11,031 nt of DNA. Source: Marinosulfonomonas sp. Lineage in GTDB: Bacteria > Pseudomonadota > Alphaproteobacteria > Rhodobacterales > Rhodobacteraceae. The stretch lies in contig JALSJL010000417.1 of the NCBI GenBank assembly GCA_026989405.1, positions 1 to 11,031 of the forward strand. The letters run 5' to 3'. The position numbers and the translations under genes are program-made. Positions within the stretch are counted from its first letter, which is position 1; each line of letters opens with the position of its first letter. Shown here in pieces: positions 7,163-11,031 of the stretch. Under the pieces are notes generated by a model. It was given only the letters and a program-made list of their open reading frames with translations. It had not been told where the DNA came from and searched no databases.

Positions 7163-7491
7163 TGAGCTTCCTGCTGCATCAGGGCGCAACGGTGCTGTGC
7201 ACGCACGGCGGGCAGGCCACCCCGACGACAAGCTCGCTGCGCGTCAAGCTGGGCGGCCAGCCGGCCACGACGCTGGCCCACAGCTACACGATTTCCGGCT
7301 GCCCCTTTGCCACGCCCGAACCGGCCCCGAAGCCCTGCGCCTCGGTGCAATGGACAACCCCGGCCACGCGGGTGCGTATCGAGGGCCAGCCGGCGCTCTT
7401 GTCAACATCACAGGGCATCACCATCGGGCCGCTTGGCACCCAAGGCACGCCGATGGCCGTCGCCCAGCAAGTCAGAGTGAGGGGCCAATGA
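7162..7491 (+). CDS. PAAR-like spike tip protein
   Basis: This 109-residue protein opens SFLLHQGATVLCTHGGQ. It has Cys at 13, 47 and 59 with His at 6, 15 and 40, the motifs SGCPF and KPCASVQW, and ends in an IGPLGTQG...VRVRGQ strand. The spacing resembles the PAAR-like tips of CIS particles (Afp10 role; DUF4280-like or related), which sharpen the spike and often hold a metal ion. The Cys/His set could be that site, but this is inference. Its position directly after the OB-fold spike supports the role. The first base of the ATG is the last base of the spike TGA, and its stop overlaps the gp25-like ATG by 4 nt. There is no C-terminal extension, so it carries no fused effector. Confidence 0.78.
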   Translation: MSFLLHQGATVLCTHGGQATPTTSSLRVKLGGQPATTLAHSYTISGCPFATPEPAPKPCASVQWTTPATRVRIEGQPALLSTSQGITIGPLGTQGTPMAVAQQVRVRGQ

Positions 7492-7850
7492 CCTACCTTG
7501 ATCTTTCCTACCGCACCGATGGCTCGGGGCGCACGGCTGTCACCCGCGATCGCAACCGGCGGGTGCGCAACCTGCTGGAAGCGGTGCTGCTGACCGCGCC
7601 CGGCGAGCGGGTAAACCGGCCCGAGTTCGGCGCCGGCCTGCTTGACCTGCTGTTCGACGCCAACAGCGAAGCGCTGGAGACCGCGTCGGAATTCCTGATC
7701 CGGTCGTCGATCACGCGGCACCTGTCGGACGTGCTGGCGATCGACGCCCTCGCGGTCGAGCGCGACGAGGGCGAGCTGCGGATCACCCTGACCTACACGG
7801 TGATCGGCGATGACGAACAGCAGACCGAAACATTCACAAGGAAGGCATGA
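7488..7850 (+). CDS. GPW/gp25 family baseplate wedge protein
   Basis: This 120-residue protein shows the gp25 family signature LLTAPGERVNRPEFGAGL at 34-51, then LLDLLFDAN. A helix (EFLIRSSITRHLSDV) comes next, followed by the closing strands ELRITLTYTVIG. gp25/Afp9-type proteins sit in the inner baseplate and template the sheath. An open frame in phase extends upstream to 7197 inside the PAAR-like gene. The ATG at 7488 is chosen because it overlaps the PAAR stop as ATGA, has TGAGGGG at 7478-7484, and gives the normal family length. Its TGA ends 1 nt before the J-like ATG. Confidence 0.9.
   Translation: MTYLDLSYRTDGSGRTAVTRDRNRRVRNLLEAVLLTAPGERVNRPEFGAGLLDLLFDANSEALETASEFLIRSSITRHLSDVLAIDALAVERDEGELRITLTYTVIGDDEQQTETFTRKA
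7838..7845 (+). promoter_or_regulatory. Ribosome binding site for the first baseplate J-like gene
   Basis: AAGGAAGG ends 6 nt before the ATG at 7852. It decides for that start over the upstream in-frame ATG at 7810, which would overlap the gp25-like gene by 41 nt. Confidence 0.65.
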
Positions 7851-7851
7851 C

Positions 7852-10338
7852 ATGGCCACCCGCACCCGATCTTTCCTGGATGAGCGCCGCGAAGCCCTGG
7901 CCGCGTCCGGCGCGCCGTTCAACGGCATTGCCGGCATCGAGGTCGACGCGGCCAACCCGACGCAGCTGGTGGTCCGGTTTGTCAAACCCCTGCCCGGCCA
8001 GCCCGGCGGCGTGCCGGCGGCGGTTCTGGGGCCGGACGACATTTCGATCAGCGGCGGCGACCGCATCCGCGCAATCGACGTCACCACGGTTGCCGCCTCG
8101 GACAACGAACTGGCCGTCACGCTGAACCGCGAGGGCGACTTTTCGCCCTATGTCCTTTCGATCGACGACGATGTGCCGGGCTTTGACCCGATCCTGCGCC
8201 GGATCGAATTTCGTTTCCGCGCCCAGTGCGACACCGATCTTGACTGCGAAGCCGACGCGCCCGACGCCGGCGAGCCGCGGCTTGAGCCGCGCCTCGACTA
8301 CCTGGCGCGCGACTACGAAAGCTACCGGTCGATGATCATTGACCGGCTGGCGGTCACGACCCCCGATCTGAAAGAACGCAACCCGGCGTCGCTGGAGATG
8401 ACCGTCGTCGAATGGATGGCCTACCTGGGCGACCAGCTCAGCTACCGGCTGGATCAGGTTGCGACCGAATACAGCCTTGATACCGCCCGGCTGCGCGCCT
8501 CTGCCGCGCGCCATGCCCGCCTTGTCGGCTATCGCATGCACAACGGCATCAGCGCCCGGGTGCTGGCGCAGGTCACGGTTGCGGTCGACGCTGCCCTTTC
8601 GGCCGACGATCTTGCCTTCGTGACCCGCACCGGCGCCCTTGCGTCCGACGTCGTGGCCCCGGATGAGCTGGGCCGCGCCGTGGCCGCGGGCGCGCTCGTG
8701 TTCCAGCCGGCGCATGACATGGCGCTTGCCACGGCGCACAATCGCATCGGGGTGCATCACTGGGGCGATGCGGATACGGTTCTGCCCAAGGGCGCAACCT
8801 CGGCCTGGCTGCGCGACCCAGAGCGCGACATCACCCTGCGCGCCGGCGATATCCTGGTGCTGGTCGAAGAACGCGATCCGACCACCGGGCGCGCCGCCGA
8901 CGCCGACCCGATGCACCGCCAGGCCATCCGCCTGGTTGCCGACCCCGAGGTCGCGCTTGACCCGCTGGAACTGGACGGCAACGGCCTGTTGCTGCAGGTG
9001 CTCAAGATCACCTGGGGGCCGGAAGATGCGTTGCGGTTCGACCTTTGCGTCGGCCAGCGGCCCGAAGAAACCGGCGAACTGGCCGCCGCCTACGGCAACA
9101 TCGTCGTGGCCGACCACGGCATGTCCCTGCCCGCCCCGGAACCGCTGGGGGTTGCGCCTTCGCTGGTTGACCCGGAATTGCCGCCGGCGCCGGGGCTTGC
9201 CGATGAACTCAAGGCGCTGGAACAGCTCGACCGGCCCATGCCGTTTGCGCCGGTGCTGAACCGAAAGGATCTGACCTTTACCGCGGGCCCGTTCACCCCG
9301 CTTGACCCTGACATGCCGGCCGCGCGCATCATCGACATCGATCCGTCGCAGGCGCGCGCCGCGATCACCCTGTCGGTCGCCGGCAGCGTGCAGCCCTGGA
9401 CCCCGGTGCCCGACCTGCTGGGCGCCGGCCCCGAAGCCCGCGTGTTCGTGCCCGAAGTGGCGCAGGACGGCACCACGACCCTGCGTTTCGGGCAGGGCCA
9501 CGAGGGCGCGCCCAGCACCCAGGGCAAGACACCGGTGGCGGGCGATGCCTTCCTTGCCCACTACCGGGTGGGCACCGGGGACGTGGGCAATATCGGCGCC
9601 GACGCGCTTGCCCATGTCGTCGCCTCGCCGGCTGCAATCGCCAGCGTGACCGGTGTCAGAAACTGGCTGCCGGCGGCTGGCGGGCAAGACCGCGAAACCA
9701 TCGTCGAAGCGCGCCAGCGCGCGCCGGTATCGTTCCGCGAGCAGCGCCGTGCGGTGACGCTGAAAGACTACGAAGACATCCTGAACGCGCACCCGGATGT
9801 GCAGCGCGCGCATGCCCGCAAGCGCTGGCTGGGCGCCTGGTCGGCGATCTTTCTTTCGGTGGACCGCATCGGCAGCCTTGAGGTTGACGAGGTGTTTCGC
9901 GACGCGCTTTTGAACTATCTCGAGCCGTTCCGCATGATGGGCCACGACCTGACAATCGACGCCCCGATCCATGTGCCGCTGTCGCTTGCCCTGAAAGCCT
10001 GCGTCAAACCCGACTACTTCGCCGAAGATGTGGAAGCCGCGCTGAAAGACAGGTTCTCGGCCGGGCTGACCGGCAGCGGGGCAAAGGCGTTTTTCCATCC
10101 CGACAACATCACGTTTTCCTCGACGATCTTCCTGAGCCGCATCTACGAAGAGGCGCTGCAGGTCGACGGCGTCGAAGACGTGATCGTGACCGGGTTCCAA
10201 CGCGCCGCAGCCAGCAACAGCCAGGCCATCGACGACGGTTTCCTGACCTTCGGCGCCCGTGAAATCCCGGTTCTGAGCAATGATCCGAACCGGCCCGACG
10301 CCGGCACGCTGACCATCGAAACGGAGGGCGGAAGATGA
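7852..10338 (+). CDS. Baseplate J-like protein (Afp11 type, gp6-like wedge)
   Basis: This 828-residue protein fits the large 'putative baseplate assembly protein' family of CIS. Residues 20-125 look like an N-terminal beta-sandwich, followed by a Cys pair (C126, C132). The family block follows: LDYLARDYESYR at 148-159, then ASLEMTVVEWMAYLGDQLSY, and RHARLVGYRMHNG at 220-232. A beta-rich, Pro-rich middle leads to the gpJ core, RQRAPVSFREQRRAVTLKDYE at 621-641. The C-terminal region includes DALLNYLEPFRMMGHDL. It builds the baseplate wedges around the hub. The start at 7852 is set by the AAGGAAGG site and gives MATRTRSFLDERRE. Its stop overlaps the next gene's start by 4 nt. Confidence 0.88.
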   Translation: MATRTRSFLDERREALAASGAPFNGIAGIEVDAANPTQLVVRFVKPLPGQPGGVPAAVLGPDDISISGGDRIRAIDVTTVAASDNELAVTLNREGDFSPYVLSIDDDVPGFDPILRRIEFRFRAQCDTDLDCEADAPDAGEPRLEPRLDYLARDYESYRSMIIDRLAVTTPDLKERNPASLEMTVVEWMAYLGDQLSYRLDQVATEYSLDTARLRASAARHARLVGYRMHNGISARVLAQVTVAVDAALSADDLAFVTRTGALASDVVAPDELGRAVAAGALVFQPAHDMALATAHNRIGVHHWGDADTVLPKGATSAWLRDPERDITLRAGDILVLVEERDPTTGRAADADPMHRQAIRLVADPEVALDPLELDGNGLLLQVLKITWGPEDALRFDLCVGQRPEETGELAAAYGNIVVADHGMSLPAPEPLGVAPSLVDPELPPAPGLADELKALEQLDRPMPFAPVLNRKDLTFTAGPFTPLDPDMPAARIIDIDPSQARAAITLSVAGSVQPWTPVPDLLGAGPEARVFVPEVAQDGTTTLRFGQGHEGAPSTQGKTPVAGDAFLAHYRVGTGDVGNIGADALAHVVASPAAIASVTGVRNWLPAAGGQDRETIVEARQRAPVSFREQRRAVTLKDYEDILNAHPDVQRAHARKRWLGAWSAIFLSVDRIGSLEVDEVFRDALLNYLEPFRMMGHDLTIDAPIHVPLSLALKACVKPDYFAEDVEAALKDRFSAGLTGSGAKAFFHPDNITFSSTIFLSRIYEEALQVDGVEDVIVTGFQRAAASNSQAIDDGFLTFGAREIPVLSNDPNRPDAGTLTIETEGGR
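10323..10328 (+). promoter_or_regulatory. Ribosome binding site for the second baseplate J-like gene
   Basis: GGAGGG lies 6 nt before the ATG at 10335, which overlaps the preceding TGA as ATGA. Confidence 0.6.
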
Positions 10339-11031
10339 GCTGCACACAGGACAAGCCGACGCCGCAGCGCGTCGACAACCGGGCCGGGCTGGCCGAGATT
10401 TCGGCCCGCCGAGGCACCCAGTCGCAGTTTCTCGAAAGCATGGTTCGCGGTCTGGCCGATGCCAACCGCCCCGGCCTTTCCGATCTGCGCACCCGTGATA
10501 CGGGCGACTTCACGCTGGGGTTTCTCGATGCCTGGGCGGCGGTCTGCGACACGCTGACCTTTTACAGCGAGCGCACGGCGAACGAAGCCTATCTGCGCAC
10601 CGCGCAGGAACGCGAAAGCATCCGCGCGCACGCCCGGATGATCGGCTATGAACTGGCGCCCGCCAAGGCGGCGGCCGTGCATCTGGCCTTCACCGCCGAA
10701 GAAAACGACGCGCCCGAGGAAACCCTGTCATACGAGCCGGGCCTCCAGGTGCGCTCGGTCCCGCGCGACGGTGAGACGCCGCAGCTTTTCGAAACCATCG
10801 AGCCGCTGACCGCGCGGGCCAACTGGAACGTGATGCGCCCGCGCATGAGCTATCCGCAGGTCCTGCAGGCCGACACCGATACCGTCCGGCTGACGGCCGA
10901 CGCCGGCGCGGTGCGCCAGGGCGACCCGATCGTGTTCCTGCGCTCGGGCGTGCCGGTTGCCTTTACCGATGCCAGCAAGGACGGCTTCTTGCGCCGCGCC
11001 ACGACGATAGGCGAAGCGGGCAGCGGCGAGC
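10335..11031 (+). CDS. Second baseplate J-like protein (Afp12 type), 3' truncated by window
   Basis: The frame is open from the ATG to the window end, giving 232 visible codons beginning MSCTQDKPTPQRVDN. The N-terminal block aligns by eye with the preceding protein. It has GFLDAWAAVCDTLTFYSERT, then ANEAYLRTAQERESI and HARMIGYEL at 99-107, against EWMAYLGDQLSYRLDQVATE and RHARLVGYRM in the first J-like protein. The visible beta-rich part (VHLAFTAEEN, YEPGLQVRSVP) begins the middle region. Afp12-type proteins pair with Afp11-type proteins in the wedge, usually with a full length of many hundreds of residues, so the larger part lies outside the window. There is no sign of breakage within the visible part. 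Confidence 0.85.
   Translation, partial: MSCTQDKPTPQRVDNRAGLAEISARRGTQSQFLESMVRGLADANRPGLSDLRTRDTGDFTLGFLDAWAAVCDTLTFYSERTANEAYLRTAQERESIRAHARMIGYELAPAKAAAVHLAFTAEENDAPEETLSYEPGLQVRSVPRDGETPQLFETIEPLTARANWNVMRPRMSYPQVLQADTDTVRLTADAGAVRQGDPIVFLRSGVPVAFTDASKDGFLRRATTIGEAGSGE

Noticed and set aside
7810..7851. Upstream ATG at 7810 for the J-like protein
   Set aside because: It would overlap the gp25-like gene by 41 nt, while the ATG at 7852 has a strong AAGGAAGG site.
7834..10347. Minus-strand open frame of 837 codons
   Set aside because: It is antisense to nearly the whole J-like gene, whose sense translation has clear family motifs. The antisense product is low-complexity Arg/Gly/His-rich.
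4575..11031. Type VI secretion or ordinary prophage as the identity of the locus
   Set aside because: T6SS signature genes are absent, and the large tandem J-like proteins with a split Afp7 fit eCIS better. A defective prophage remains possible because the flanks are unseen.

Overview
The window is the interior of one tightly packed plus-strand operon. It encodes the baseplate and spike module of a phage-tail-like contractile injection system, most probably an extracellular one (eCIS, the Afp/PVC/MAC-like group). It also contains most of a very large protein that is a candidate cargo or effector. G+C is high (hand-counted lines give roughly 67-75% in structural genes), with strong G/C third positions, many Ala/Asp/Glu residues and spacings of a few bases between genes. 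This fits an alphaproteobacterium, perhaps Rhodobacterales; that taxonomic call is an impression, not a search result.

Layout: (1) nt 1-4565, the 3' 1520 codons of a giant protein that enters the window already open. It has an acidic disordered part, a charged coiled coil with a repeat, about 430 residues of hydrophobic or amphipathic helices, a Gly-rich linker, a short beta segment, a second coil, and a C-terminal region whose last 600 nt fall to about 56% G+C. (2) nt 4575-5525, two small genes that together correspond to the Afp7-type tube-baseplate adaptor (CIS-tube-like domain, then LysM-like domain). (3) nt 5529-7162, a gpD/gp27-like hub and a separate gp5/gpV-like OB-fold spike, together equivalent to one VgrG/Afp8. 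(4) nt 7162-7491, a cysteine-containing PAAR-like spike tip. (5) nt 7488-7850, the GPW/gp25 baseplate wedge protein. (6) nt 7852-10338, a full baseplate J-like protein (Afp11 type). (7) nt 10335 to the window end, the first 232 codons of a second, divergent baseplate J-like protein (Afp12 type).

How they would work together, from knowledge of the families: the hub, spike and PAAR tip form the central puncturing needle. The adaptor pair joins the inner tube to that hub. gp25 and the two J-like proteins build the wedges that hold the sheath and trigger contraction. The giant protein just upstream is the best candidate for something delivered by, or loaded in, the particle, although an assembly or tape-measure role cannot be excluded. 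Sheath, tube, AAA+ ATPase, cap and fibre genes are not in the window and would be expected outside it.

Every junction is an overlap of 1-4 nt or a gap of at most 12 nt. There is no intergenic stretch near 300 nt. I saw no internal promoter, terminator, tRNA, rRNA, CRISPR or insertion sequence. All long minus-strand open frames look like high-G+C shadows of the real genes.
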